NCBI GenBank assembly: GCA_013298145.1
Contig: JAAFJO010000005.1
Span: forward strand, 356,208-420,207
Reading direction: 5' to 3'
DNA: 64,000 nucleotides
Origin: Betaproteobacteria bacterium
Lineage (GTDB): Bacteria > Pseudomonadota > Gammaproteobacteria > Burkholderiales > Casimicrobiaceae
The notes beneath the pieces are model-generated. The model saw only the letters and a list, made by a program, of their open reading frames with translations. It was not told where the DNA came from and made no database searches. Of the stretch, positions 23,488 to 32,019 are shown in pieces. Numbering within the stretch: position 1 is the first letter of the stretch; every line of letters begins with the position of its first letter. The position numbers and the translations under genes were made by a program.

Positions 23488-26088
23488 TTGAAAACTAAGC
23501 TCTTCGCGCTCTTGTTCGTTGCGATCTTCGCTGTGGCGTTCATCGCGGGGGGCGTGTTCGGTGGACTCATGCCACTGTGGCAGGCCGGGAGCGCTGCAAT
23601 CAGCGCGTCCTCGCGTGTGGCGGTGCCCGCGCAGATCGTGAGTCTTTCGCTGGATCGTGGAAGCAAAGGTGTGATCGGCGCACGAGTCCGCTACAGCTAC
23701 ACCTACGGCGGCACGCGCTACGCGAGCGAGCAGATCAACAAGCAGGTGTCGCCCAATAGCCGCGATAACGTGGGCGATTGGCAGCGCAGCTGGTACGACC
23801 AGCTAAACCGCGCAAAATCCGAAGGCGGCGCGATCACCGCTTGGGTAAATCCCAGCGATCCCGCCGATGCCGTGCTGGATAACAACGTCCGCTGGTCGAT
23901 GGTGTGGTTTGCCGTTCCGTTCGCCACGCTGTTTACCGGCGTCGGGCTCGCTGCGCTTTACGCGTTTTTCTACATCCTCTTCGCGAGAACTGATGAAACG
24001 AGCGACTCGAAGTCAAGCGCCGTTTCAGTCGCGATGAATGCGCGAACTCTACGCGGAGGTTCACAAATCGGGCTCTTTTTCTTCGGCGTGGTTTGGAGTC
24101 TGCTCGCGGTGCCGATGGCCGTGGTGGCGTGGAGCAGTGAAAGTGATGCGCTCGCCCGTGGCGTGACCGCATTGTTCACGTTACTCGGCGTGTGGATGAT
24201 TCTGGCCGGTCTGCGTACAGTGAACGTATTGCGCGGCGCTCGTGAAACTACGCTCGAACTTGATCCCCAGCAACCCCAATTGGAGAGCGCATTTCGTGTG
24301 CGCATCCGCGTGCCGCGTAGCACTCGACGCGATCTTCCCGCAGCTATTGCAATTACCTTGCAAGAGTCGATTCGTGATGAGCGCGGCTCGTCCACAACGA
24401 CGCGCGTGGGCGTATCTGAAACGTTTCTCGCGAACCGGGTGGCGAGCGCTGCGAGCGCGTCCACTGATACGGTGTATGAGGCAATCGTGAAAGCGCCACC
24501 GTCGGGGCATGCTTCGGGCGGCATAAAAGGCGATTTGGTTTATTCCTGGGATGTGGTGCTGCCACGGCTTCCCGCGTTTACAACGCACTCCTTTGGCGTC
24601 TCAATTTTCGGCAACGACGCCTCGCGTGGGGCATTTCTGGACAAGTATGAAGCACGTAGCTTTGCCGAAAGCTACAAAGCGTTTCGCGACGCGAATCCTG
24701 CCTCGCGCGGCGCTTTTTTAAACTCAAAGGAATGCCAGATCGAGATCAAGGGCACGCAATGGAGCGCGCACTTTCCGCGACGCGGGTTGCGCGGTGGAAG
24801 TGTGTTTACGATCTTTTGCGCGTTTGGATGTTTCGCCTGGTACGGCTGGCAATTGCTGTACGCGCCGCGACTTCTTGCGGAAAGTATCTGGTTGCAAGCG
24901 TGGCCCGTTTTCACAGGCACCGCCTTGCTGCTGCTTGTCATCCACTTTGCAACCCGAACGATGCGCGTGCAAATTTCGCGCGATGGCGTGGCCGTGATTC
25001 GCGATTCGTGGCTGACTAAGCACGCAGCGACCGTTGCGCTCGCGCGTGTGGGTGGATTCGATACGACGGAGCGCTACCAAACATCAAACGGCGCGTCATC
25101 GCTGCAGCATCGTGCGGTCTACGCACATGAGATTTCAGCAGGATTGCGTGAGCGCGTTTCACCGACTTCGTCGAACGTCGGTATGCTCAACGCGCTGCAG
25201 TTTGAGATGACCGAAGCGCTCCAACGCGTTCGCGATTTCGGCATCGGGCCTGCGCCAGAGGCGCCTCATCCACACTACGCAAACGCTGTGCGAGCACTGA
25301 CTTGGGTAGTCGCGGTTGCGTTTCTAGCTGCTGCTGCCATCGTGAATCACGCATTCATCCATGATCGCGGTTCGCACTTCACGCTGCTCGACAAGCTCTA
25401 CGCTTTTCCATACGGATTGCCTGCAACCTCCGACATCACCGGCACGCAGAAGTCGGCGAATGAGACGCAGTTGATCGACGCCTTGGAAGCCAATGACTTC
25501 GTCACCGTGCGCAAGATGTTAGAGGCGGGCGTGAGCACCAAGATCGAGTCGGATTCGGGCGACTCATTACTGCACATCGCCGCGAGAAATGGTCGGATCG
25601 AAATCGTCGACCTGCTGCTCGCGAACGGCGCGGAAATCAATCGCAAGATTGTGCGCGGACAACACGTGGGCGCAACGCCGCTCTCATCCGCCATACATTG
25701 TGGCGATGCGAAGATGGTCGCTCACTTGATCGCGCGCGGTGCGACGCCCTTTGGCTTAAATTACTACGGCTGGAACTACGCGAATTTGGCGGCGCATGTG
25801 AACTGCGTTGATTGCCTGGTTGCGCTCAAGAAGGCAAACGTGGATATCGACGCCTTCGCCCCAGCCGGTCGCCGCGAGACGCCGATCATGACTGCAGCTC
25901 GGTTTGCGAAACACGAATCCATCACGTGGCTCGCGAAAGAGGGCGCGAGTCTCACGAAGCGTGATCCGTATGGCTACAACGTGATGGGCTGGGCGCATTT
26001 CTTCAAACAAGAGGCAACCAAGCCGTTGCTTCTATCGCTCGGCGCGGATCCCGATGTGGGTGAGAAGCGCGCAGCGAACACGCCCTAG
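23488..26088 (+). CDS. Multi-pass membrane protein with DUF3592 domain and C-terminal ankyrin repeats
   Basis: 866 residues from TTG 23488; the exact start is uncertain. Residues 1-27 form a first membrane helix, followed by a DUF3592 domain (RVAVPAQIVSLSLDRG, ARVRYSYTYGGTRYAS, WVNPSDPADAVLD) and a second helix near 133-160. Further hydrophobic segments lie near 190-250, 430-485 and 605-622. From about 650 there are four or five ankyrin repeats (VRKMLEAGVS, DSLLHIAARNGRIEIVDLLLANGAEIN, ATPLSSAIHCGDAKMVAHLIARGA, and later ones, here in pieces). The fusion suggests a membrane-bound scaffold. DUF3592 function is unknown. The gene stands alone after a 236-bp spacer following phoH. Confidence 0.88.
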   Translation: MKTKLFALLFVAIFAVAFIAGGVFGGLMPLWQAGSAAISASSRVAVPAQIVSLSLDRGSKGVIGARVRYSYTYGGTRYASEQINKQVSPNSRDNVGDWQRSWYDQLNRAKSEGGAITAWVNPSDPADAVLDNNVRWSMVWFAVPFATLFTGVGLAALYAFFYILFARTDETSDSKSSAVSVAMNARTLRGGSQIGLFFFGVVWSLLAVPMAVVAWSSESDALARGVTALFTLLGVWMILAGLRTVNVLRGARETTLELDPQQPQLESAFRVRIRVPRSTRRDLPAAIAITLQESIRDERGSSTTTRVGVSETFLANRVASAASASTDTVYEAIVKAPPSGHASGGIKGDLVYSWDVVLPRLPAFTTHSFGVSIFGNDASRGAFLDKYEARSFAESYKAFRDANPASRGAFLNSKECQIEIKGTQWSAHFPRRGLRGGSVFTIFCAFGCFAWYGWQLLYAPRLLAESIWLQAWPVFTGTALLLLVIHFATRTMRVQISRDGVAVIRDSWLTKHAATVALARVGGFDTTERYQTSNGASSLQHRAVYAHEISAGLRERVSPTSSNVGMLNALQFEMTEALQRVRDFGIGPAPEAPHPHYANAVRALTWVVAVAFLAAAAIVNHAFIHDRGSHFTLLDKLYAFPYGLPATSDITGTQKSANETQLIDALEANDFVTVRKMLEAGVSTKIESDSGDSLLHIAARNGRIEIVDLLLANGAEINRKIVRGQHVGATPLSSAIHCGDAKMVAHLIARGATPFGLNYYGWNYANLAAHVNCVDCLVALKKANVDIDAFAPAGRRETPIMTAARFAKHESITWLAKEGASLTKRDPYGYNVMGWAHFFKQEATKPLLLSLGADPDVGEKRAANTP

Positions 26089-26309
26089 TACGGGCAACCT
26101 GCGCTCCAGCGACTTCCGTTGAATTGAACCGACCTCGATTTATCGTGGGATTCGTACGCTCGTCAGCTGATTCCAATTAACGTTGGTAGATCCCCGCTTT
26201 CGCTTTGTGGAGCAGGGCTAGAGCGAAGTTTGAGGTGATTTCAATATTGCTCAAATACTCGCACTAGCCGCAAGAAAGTTTGGGCTAGGCGGTAATTTGT
26301 GTAGCTAGA
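26089..26309. other. 221-bp convergent intergenic region with repeated GGGCTAG words
   Basis: Two genes converge here. The words AGGGCTAGAGCG (near 26214) and TTGGGCTAGGCGG (near 26280), with an inverted CACTAGCC (26264), occur within an AT-rich patch. No strong hairpin with a T-run was found, so a terminator is not called. Confidence 0.4.
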
Positions 26310-27899
26310 CTACGGCGCGACTGACGTGCAAAACGCGACGCCCTCTGCGCTCCATCCGGCAGTGGCGAGGGCGTTGTAGGTGGCAACGTTCGTTGTCAGC
26401 CGGTGCGTGGGATTATTGGGCGCGACCGTCGCGTTACGGAACGCGCGGTACACCGGCGTTTGAGTTGATGTGCACGCGCCGTTGGTTGCGGCAAATGCGA
26501 ATGCCTCGGTGCCTTCGTTGACAGGCAGGCGTGGCGTTTGCGAGTTGTTCGGATTGAGCGCATTGAGCGATGCAATTTCGTCGTCGCGCAAGGTGTAGAA
26601 ATGAGTGCCCCGGGTTGGGTTTTGAGCAACAGCGTCGAAGTAGTAGCGTACGAGTGCTTTCGTGCCCGTGTCATTTGCGACGTTAACGAAGAACTTTGCG
26701 CCAGTCCGTTCCCATCCAGCAGCGCCGTCTAGGATGAATTTCTCAGCGTCTTTTGACGCGTAAAAATACGCGTCAGCCGCTACCAAGCGATATTCGACCA
26801 TCTCACGTAGCGCGCTCGCAACCTTGCGGATACGAAGATTTCCGCGGTCGCTGATGAACACATCCCCTGCGGCATTGGACGCAACGCCTGACGGAGACAG
26901 CAAAAAGGCCGAGGTCGCGGCAGCACCGTCGCCAAGGACGAACGATGAGCCGCCGCCCGCCACAGTGGAGATCACCCCATCTGCTGCGACTTTGCGGATA
27001 CGACCGTTGATCTGATCGGCAATCAACACGCTGCCGTTAGTTCCGAGCGAGACGCCGAACGGGCCGTTGAGCTGGGCGCCGGTGGCGGCTGTTGTGTCTC
27101 CCGCAAATCCGACGCTCGCGCTTCCGGCAAACGTTGAAACGATGCCACTGGAGTCAATCTTTCGCACGCGGCTGTTGCCGTAGTCGGCAATCAAAAGCGA
27201 GCCATCCGCAGCGAGTGTCATCGCGCCAGGATAAGAAAACTGCGCGCTTGACGCGGCGGCACCATCGCCCGCGAAACCGAGCGTTCCGCTGCCAGCAACT
27301 GTGGAGATAACCCCGCTCGTGCTGACACGGCGAATACGATGGTTTTGCGTATCTGCAATCAACAACTCACCGCTAGCGGTGATGGCGACTCCGACCGGAT
27401 TATTGAGCTGTGCTGCGGTTGCGGCAGCGCCGTCTCCTGAAAAACCTTCGGTGCCCGATCCAGCGACGGTCGTTATCTTGCCGTCCGTGGCAATTTTTCG
27501 CACGCGGTGATTACCGTAGTCAGCGATAAACAACTCGCCAGCGGCATTGATTGCAATGGTCGTCGGGTAATTTAATTGTGCGGCCGTTGCGGCTGCGCCG
27601 TCACCCGCAAAGCCCTGCGTGCCGTTGCCCGCGACGGTCGTAATTTTCCCGCCCAAAGAAAGTTTGCGGATTCGGTGGTGATTCGAATCGGCGATGTAGA
27701 GGTTTCCAAATCGATCAAGCGCGATTCCGTTAGTGCCGTCGACCGTGGAGCTGGTGCCTGCGACGTTGTCGGTAGGCGTGCCTCGGGCGCCGGTTCCGGC
27801 GATTGTGGAGATGTTCTGTGCCGCCGAGACGGCGCTCGCCGTCGCGAAGAGAACAGCTACGAGGAGGGGACGCAATGAGAAATCGGCAGTGAGTCGCAT
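26310..27899 (-). CDS. Secreted NHL-repeat beta-propeller protein with C-terminal DUF5648
   Basis: 529 residues from ATG 27899, which begins a good Sec signal (FSLRPLLVAVLFATASAVSAAQ); the frame could extend to 28058 but that would overlap the upstream parA-like gene. About six NHL repeats follow (30-360), each with the pattern TVAGSGTxGFxGDGAAATAAQLN, then P, then an IADYGNHRVRKI-type strand (quoted in parts). The C-terminal 160 residues are DUF5648 (VEYRLVAADAYFYASKDAEKF to TAGWSAEGVAFCT), homologous to the end of the cytochrome/ASH protein at 14217. Probably an extracellular or surface binding protein; ligand unknown. The start lies 97 bp after the parA-like stop at 27997. Confidence 0.9.
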   Translation of the reverse strand: MRLTADFSLRPLLVAVLFATASAVSAAQNISTIAGTGARGTPTDNVAGTSSTVDGTNGIALDRFGNLYIADSNHHRIRKLSLGGKITTVAGNGTQGFAGDGAAATAAQLNYPTTIAINAAGELFIADYGNHRVRKIATDGKITTVAGSGTEGFSGDGAAATAAQLNNPVGVAITASGELLIADTQNHRIRRVSTSGVISTVAGSGTLGFAGDGAAASSAQFSYPGAMTLAADGSLLIADYGNSRVRKIDSSGIVSTFAGSASVGFAGDTTAATGAQLNGPFGVSLGTNGSVLIADQINGRIRKVAADGVISTVAGGGSSFVLGDGAAATSAFLLSPSGVASNAAGDVFISDRGNLRIRKVASALREMVEYRLVAADAYFYASKDAEKFILDGAAGWERTGAKFFVNVANDTGTKALVRYYFDAVAQNPTRGTHFYTLRDDEIASLNALNPNNSQTPRLPVNEGTEAFAFAATNGACTSTQTPVYRAFRNATVAPNNPTHRLTTNVATYNALATAGWSAEGVAFCTSVAP

Positions 27900-27996
27900 A
27901 GGCACTTTGAGTTTGCCGCGAAAACGCGGTAGCCCTCTATTTTGCAGCATCACGATATAGCAAGCGCTCGACCCAGCCGGAAGGCGCGAGGTTCCG

Positions 27997-28695
27997 TTAG
28001 CGCGGGGCTTGCGCCGAGACTGTGGCGGATACCTGCGGCGCGGATCGTTTGATATCACGTGTCCGGGCGATTTGCGACTTGAGCCACGCTACCAGCGGCT
28101 GCCAGGCTTCCAGCTGCTGCTCGGTACGCGCGCGGGGAAGCTCGTAAATCGAGGTTCCATCACGGGCGCATTGCGGGTAGAGGACGCTGTCCGGAATGTA
28201 GGCAACGACCGGAAGACCGCTACGCGCAAAAAAACTGGAAAGTTCTTGCGCGATCCGAGTTCGACTGTCGGTTCGTGAGCCGACCAACCCGATGGCCACG
28301 CGCCCGTTCTGCACGTTTGGATCTTGGTGCAGTTTGAGCAGGAATTTCGCGGTCGCTTCGATGTCGAAAACCGAGGGGTTGACGGGAACGAGTACGACGT
28401 TGGCGCGAGACAACAGATAGGTTCGATCGGCTCGCCGAATTCGCGCGTGAGTGTCGATCACCATCCACTGCGGCGCGAAGTCTCGGAGTTCGCCCATATC
28501 CGAGTCTTCAGTCCAGGGCATGATCTTTGCCAGCGCATCAGGTCGACGTGCCAACCAGTTGGTCGCCGACTGCTGGTTGTCTAAATCCATAATCACCACG
28601 CGCTGCTTGAGCGCGGCTAGCATCCCCGCGATGTTGGTGGTCAGCGTAGATTTCCCCGCGCCGCCTTTCGGATTAGCCACCAAAATCGTAAACAT
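27997..28695 (-). CDS. ParA/MinD-like ATPase, copy 1, with altered switch region
   Basis: 232 residues from ATG 28695, with GAGGG five bases upstream. The deviant Walker A PKGGAGKST carries the signature lysine of the ParA/MinD class; a Walker A' region reads VVIMDLDNQQSA. Strand QWMVIDTHARI corresponds to Walker B and switch II, but the usual DxPxG is replaced by DTHAR, so ATP hydrolysis or dimer switching may be changed. It is clearly a paralogue of the ParA at 29383-30030, sharing the N-terminus, WLARRPD, SVFDIEAT, GSRTDSRT and ARDG. No ParB or centromere gene is adjacent, which fits VirC1-like or orphan ParA proteins positioning another cargo. Confidence 0.9.
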   Translation of the reverse strand: MFTILVANPKGGAGKSTLTTNIAGMLAALKQRVVIMDLDNQQSATNWLARRPDALAKIMPWTEDSDMGELRDFAPQWMVIDTHARIRRADRTYLLSRANVVLVPVNPSVFDIEATAKFLLKLHQDPNVQNGRVAIGLVGSRTDSRTRIAQELSSFFARSGLPVVAYIPDSVLYPQCARDGTSIYELPRARTEQQLEAWQPLVAWLKSQIARTRDIKRSAPQVSATVSAQAPR

Positions 28696-29019
28696 CAAGC
28701 CCTCGTTGTTTGGATATTGTTTCTATTTGCCGCTAGTCTAGCGTGTGCATCGCGTTGGACTTTTGTTGCGACCAAAATCTCGGTTTTTCCTTCGACTTCG
28801 CGTTGCAAATGCTCTCCTGCTTGAGCCGTTGCTCCGCACGGATTCCAGGAAAACGCTGAACAAGTCGTGCTCAACGATGCCAACCTAACCATTGCGCGTC
28901 CGGGCATCGTTGAACTTGGGCGATGTGAAACGCAAATATTCGTCGAAAGAGCCCCGCTCTACCTCAGAATTTTGGGCTTCCAGCTCGCCCCCTTTCCGCC
29001 GCGCGCCGCATCACGCAGA
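28696..29019. other. Intergenic region upstream of ParA copy 1, with an 11-bp inverted repeat
   Basis: About 320 bp between the ATPase start and the MITE-like element. Inverted arms TCAACGATGCC (28871-28881) and GGCATCGTTGA (28903-28913) are exact complements around a 21-nt spacer, roughly 180 bp upstream of the gene. This could be an operator or part of a transcript structure. No gene is seen here. Confidence 0.5.
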
Positions 29020-29313
29020 CTAGGGCGTGTTCACACTATTTTGCCGAGTGCGGCGGTTCAGGTTTCGATGCACGGTTAGGCGCGAAGGCCGCCGTGGTGC
29101 GGGCACGGAGCGTAGGCGACAAGTTTGACGCAAGGACTTCGCAACAACACCGGGCGCGAAACCTGAACACGCCCCGGAGGGTTACGAAAATGCGGCGCGT
29201 CTGCTTTGTCGCGTTGCTTGATCGGGGAGGCGCCCCGTTCTTCGCAACGCTTCGCGCATCCATCGCCGCATTTTCGTAACGCATCTCGCCAAAATAGTGT
29301 GAACACGCCCTAG
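29020..29313. mobile_element. 294-bp MITE-like element with perfect 24-bp terminal inverted repeats
   Basis: The ends are exact inverted copies: 29020-29043 begins CTAGGGCGTGTTCACAC and 29290-29313 is its reverse complement. Similarity continues imperfectly about 10 bp further inward. The outer CTAG at each end could be a target-site duplication or part of the repeat. Inside are two further perfect inverted repeats: 29056-29067 with 29157-29168 (GTTCAGGTTTCG), and 29181-29197 with 29264-29280 (GTTACGAAAATGCGGCG). No transposase is encoded; short frames across it are not convincing. The termini resemble those of IS5-type elements, so mobilisation by an IS5-family transposase elsewhere in the genome is inferred. 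It lies between two parA paralogues. Confidence 0.88.
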
Positions 29314-29382
29314 TTCAGCGCTTCCCTGGAGTGGGTGAAAAACTCGTTGTTCGGTAAGTCAGCAATGCGGAACGACACGATC

Positions 29383-30030
29383 CTACCGCGAACTCCTAGG
29401 AATCACGACGGATTGCAACCATTCGAGCAGCGGCGGCCAGTCTTCCCACGCTTCGTGCGCGCGCGAGCGAGGCTGATCGAAGATTGTGAGCCCGTCGCGA
29501 GCTGCGTGAACGTAGAGCTGCGAATCGCGCACATGCGTCACCACGTCAATCGAGAGCGGCTCCAAAAAGGCATCGAGGTCTGAGGCGGCCACAGTTCTGC
29601 TGTCTACGCGTGATCCGATGACGGCAATCGCGCGTTTGCCGTCCTTTACCGGTTTGAGCGTCGCGAGTTCGGCGAGGAAATCGGAGGTGGCTTCGAAGTC
29701 AAATACGGAGGTTGCGACTGGAACGATCACCGCATCCGCGTCTCGTACTAGCTCAGCAAGCGCCTTATCGTGTACACCGGCTGGCGCATCGATAATGAGC
29801 CATTGAGGTGCGTAGTCGGCAACGATTTTTGGATCCGTGTCGGGCAGTGCGCCGCGAATCTCCGGGAAGCCACGCGGACGCCGCGCCAGCCATCGCGCAG
29901 CAGAGCGCTGTCGGTCCATATCCTTGATCACCACACGTTGCCGCTTGCCAGCCAAATAACCGGCAAGATTAGTGGCAATCGTTGTCTTCCCCGCGCCGCC
30001 CTTGGGGTTCACTACCAAAATAGAAAACAT
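29383..30030 (-). CDS. ParA/MinD-like ATPase, copy 2
   Basis: 215 residues from ATG 30030, preceded by a strong GGAGG ribosome site; an upstream frame start at 30075 is less likely. The deviant Walker A (PKGGAGKTT), Walker A' (VVIKDMDRQRSA) and intact switch motif (IIDAPAGVHD) are all present, unlike copy 1. It probably forms ATP-dependent dimers that bind DNA or a membrane surface and position a cargo. Orphan status (no ParB) and tandem paralogy with 27997-28695 suggest a local duplication. The region upstream (30179-30264) holds an array of 17-18-bp direct repeats that could be a binding site for the protein. Confidence 0.93.
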   Translation of the reverse strand: MFSILVVNPKGGAGKTTIATNLAGYLAGKRQRVVIKDMDRQRSAARWLARRPRGFPEIRGALPDTDPKIVADYAPQWLIIDAPAGVHDKALAELVRDADAVIVPVATSVFDFEATSDFLAELATLKPVKDGKRAIAVIGSRVDSRTVAASDLDAFLEPLSIDVVTHVRDSQLYVHAARDGLTIFDQPRSRAHEAWEDWPPLLEWLQSVVIPRSSR

Positions 30031-30178
30031 CGCGCCTCCACTTGATACCGAGTGCTGTCCCGATGAATCGGGCAACTGCGTTCAGTATAGGGTGGAGCGG
30101 AGGTTGCGTGCCAGTCTGGATTTCCGCGCGATAGCACAGGATCGCAGTTCAGAAGCGGTCGATCTCAGGCGCAATGCT

Positions 30179-30264
30179 CCGAAACGGCAAAGGCATCGAA
30201 ACGGGAACGACGCCAAAACGGCAAAGACTCCGAAACGGCAAAGGCACCGAAACGGCAAACGCGT
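30179..30264. repeat. Five imperfect tandem direct repeats of 17-18 bp upstream of ParA copy 2
   Basis: Units begin at about 30179, 30197, 30213, 30230 and 30247, with consensus CCGAAACGGCAAAGGCA. The second and third are the most diverged. The array lies about 150 bp upstream of the ATPase start and about 55 bp beyond the stop of the Pit gene. Spacing and conservation resemble iterons or partition-site arrays rather than CRISPR (no spacers). The repeated element is also in phase with a minus-strand open frame (PFRCLCRFG units), which I treat as incidental. Confidence 0.75.
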
Positions 30265-30317
30265 CAAACCAGCAGGCGCGTTGAAGCGGCGCGCCATCAG
30301 ATCTCGCCCACACGCCG

Positions 30318-31331
30318 TCAGTCAAAAATGCGATAGGAGACCCACCATGCGACCGCCGCCATGAACGCCGAGGCCGGAATCGTAAAGATCCATGCCCAAA
30401 CGATGTTGCCCGCGATACCCCAACGGACGGCCGAGAGCTTTCGCGACGCGCCCACGCCCACAATCGCGCCAGTGATTGTGTGCGTGGTCGAAACGGGAAT
30501 CCCCGCCGACGAGGCGATGAAGAGCGTCATCGCGCCGCCGGTTTCCGCACAAAACCCGCCCACAGGCTTGAGCTTGGTGATCTTCTGTCCCATTGTTTTC
30601 ACGATCCGCCAGCCGCCGAAAAGCGTACCGAGCGAGATCGCGGCGTAGCAAGAAATGATCGCCCAGTAGGGCAGCGTATTCACGTCTTTGGTCGCGTATC
30701 CGGCGATGATTAGCAGCAGCCAAATAATGCCGAGCGTTTTTTGTGCATCGTTACTCCCGTGGCCCAAGCTGTAGAGCGCGCAGGAAACCAGCTGCCCGCG
30801 CCGAAACCACTTATCGACGCGCCTTGGCGTCGAGTTTCGAAACAACCACGACACAATGAGCATCAGTAGGCCGCCAAGTACGAAGCCCAGCGTGGGAGAC
30901 ACCAAAATGAAGATCACGGTTTTCATGATCCCGGAGCCAATGAGCGAGCCCGTTCCCGCTTTCGCCACCGCCGCGCCGATCATGCCGCCAATGAGTGCGT
31001 GGGAAGACGATGACGGAATCCCGAAATACCACGTGATGACGTTCCAAAGAATCGCGCCCACTAACGCGCCAAAGATGACGTGATAGTCCACGATGGCGGG
31101 GTTCACCATTCCTTTGCCAATCGTGGCGGCCACACTGAGCCCGAAGATGAAGAGCGCAATGAAATTAAATGTGGCAGCCCAGACGACGGCTTGGCCGGGG
31201 CGCAAGACGCCGGTAGACACGATTGTCGCGATCGAATTCGCGGCATCATGAAAACCGTTCATAAAGTCGAACGCAAGCGCAAGCGCGATGAGCAGAATCA
31301 GAACCCAAAGCAGGGTGGCGGAGGCTTCCAT
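30318..31331 (-). CDS. PiT-family inorganic phosphate transporter
   Basis: 337 residues, about ten membrane helices. Both halves carry the PiT signature: NGFHDAANSIATIVSTG near residue 25 and HGSNDAQKTLGI near 195; IPSSSSHALIGG and IPVSTTHTITGA flank the pore-forming re-entrant repeats. It imports phosphate (probably as a metal-phosphate complex) by proton or sodium symport with low affinity. It is 19 bp downstream of the DUF47 gene, an association conserved across bacteria; the DUF47 partner probably controls it. The start ATG overlaps no other frame. Confidence 0.95.
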   Translation of the reverse strand: MEASATLLWVLILLIALALAFDFMNGFHDAANSIATIVSTGVLRPGQAVVWAATFNFIALFIFGLSVAATIGKGMVNPAIVDYHVIFGALVGAILWNVITWYFGIPSSSSHALIGGMIGAAVAKAGTGSLIGSGIMKTVIFILVSPTLGFVLGGLLMLIVSWLFRNSTPRRVDKWFRRGQLVSCALYSLGHGSNDAQKTLGIIWLLLIIAGYATKDVNTLPYWAIISCYAAISLGTLFGGWRIVKTMGQKITKLKPVGGFCAETGGAMTLFIASSAGIPVSTTHTITGAIVGVGASRKLSAVRWGIAGNIVWAWIFTIPASAFMAAVAWWVSYRIFD

Positions 31332-31350
31332 AATCTCTTGCCTGCCGCGC

Positions 31351-31989
31351 TTACGCGTTCTCGATGACGATGCCTTGGATCACGTTCGCAACGTCTTCGC
31401 AGCGATCCGTGATGGTTTCCAGCAACTCGTAAATGGCCTTCATCTTGATCAACTGAACGGCATCGCGCTCAGTCCGGAAGAGCTTTGAGATCGCACTGCG
31501 CATCACGCGATCTGCGTCCGATTCAAGTCGATCGATCTCGTCGCAAATCTTCAGAATGGTGGTTGCATTGTCCATCTGCGGGATCAACGCCACTGCAGAT
31601 TTCACTCGTTCACTGCAGGCGAGACAAATTTCAGCCAACTGCTTTGCCTCGGCCGGAACGCTCTTGATGTCGTAGAGCGATACCGATTCGGCTGCGTCCT
31701 GCATCAAATCCAGTATGTCATCCATGTTGGAGATGAGCTGGTGAATCTCTTCGCGATCAAGCGGCGTGATAAAGGTTTTATGCAGCAGATTGATCGTTTC
31801 GCGTGTGTGAACATCGCCGCGCTTCTCGATGGCGTCGATTGCCTGCGCATGATCGCGCAGATCGGTCGCACCTTCGCCAAGCGAATTCATCAGTGCGACG
31901 AGCTCTTTCGCACCTTCAACGATTTCATTCGCATGCAGATTGAAAAGATCGAAGAAGCGCCCTTCGGTAGGCATGAAGCGACCAAACAT
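31351..31989 (-). CDS. DUF47 family PhoU-like regulator of phosphate transport
   Basis: 212 residues, all helical, with the DUF47 (TIGR00153) pattern: FFDLFNLHANEIVEGAKELV, EKRGDVHTRETINLLHKTF, ITPLDREEIHQLISNMDDI and DLMQDAAESV (quoted in parts). The E/D-rich motifs resemble PhoU metal-binding bundles. It is thought to modulate the adjacent Pit transporter. A good ribosome site (AAGGGGATGAGTT) precedes ATG 31989. First gene of the two-gene operon with the PiT transporter. Confidence 0.94.
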   Translation of the reverse strand: MFGRFMPTEGRFFDLFNLHANEIVEGAKELVALMNSLGEGATDLRDHAQAIDAIEKRGDVHTRETINLLHKTFITPLDREEIHQLISNMDDILDLMQDAAESVSLYDIKSVPAEAKQLAEICLACSERVKSAVALIPQMDNATTILKICDEIDRLESDADRVMRSAISKLFRTERDAVQLIKMKAIYELLETITDRCEDVANVIQGIVIENA

Positions 31990-32019
31990 AACTCATCCCC
32001 TTCTAGTTGTGCGGGGATT

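Noticed and set aside
29036..29306. Short open frames inside the MITE-like element
   Set aside because: They cross the terminal and internal inverted repeats, lack ribosome sites and have no family; such frames are typical annotation artefacts in MITEs.
30179..30264. Direct repeats considered as a CRISPR
   Set aside because: Units are directly adjacent with no unique spacers, and no cas gene is near.
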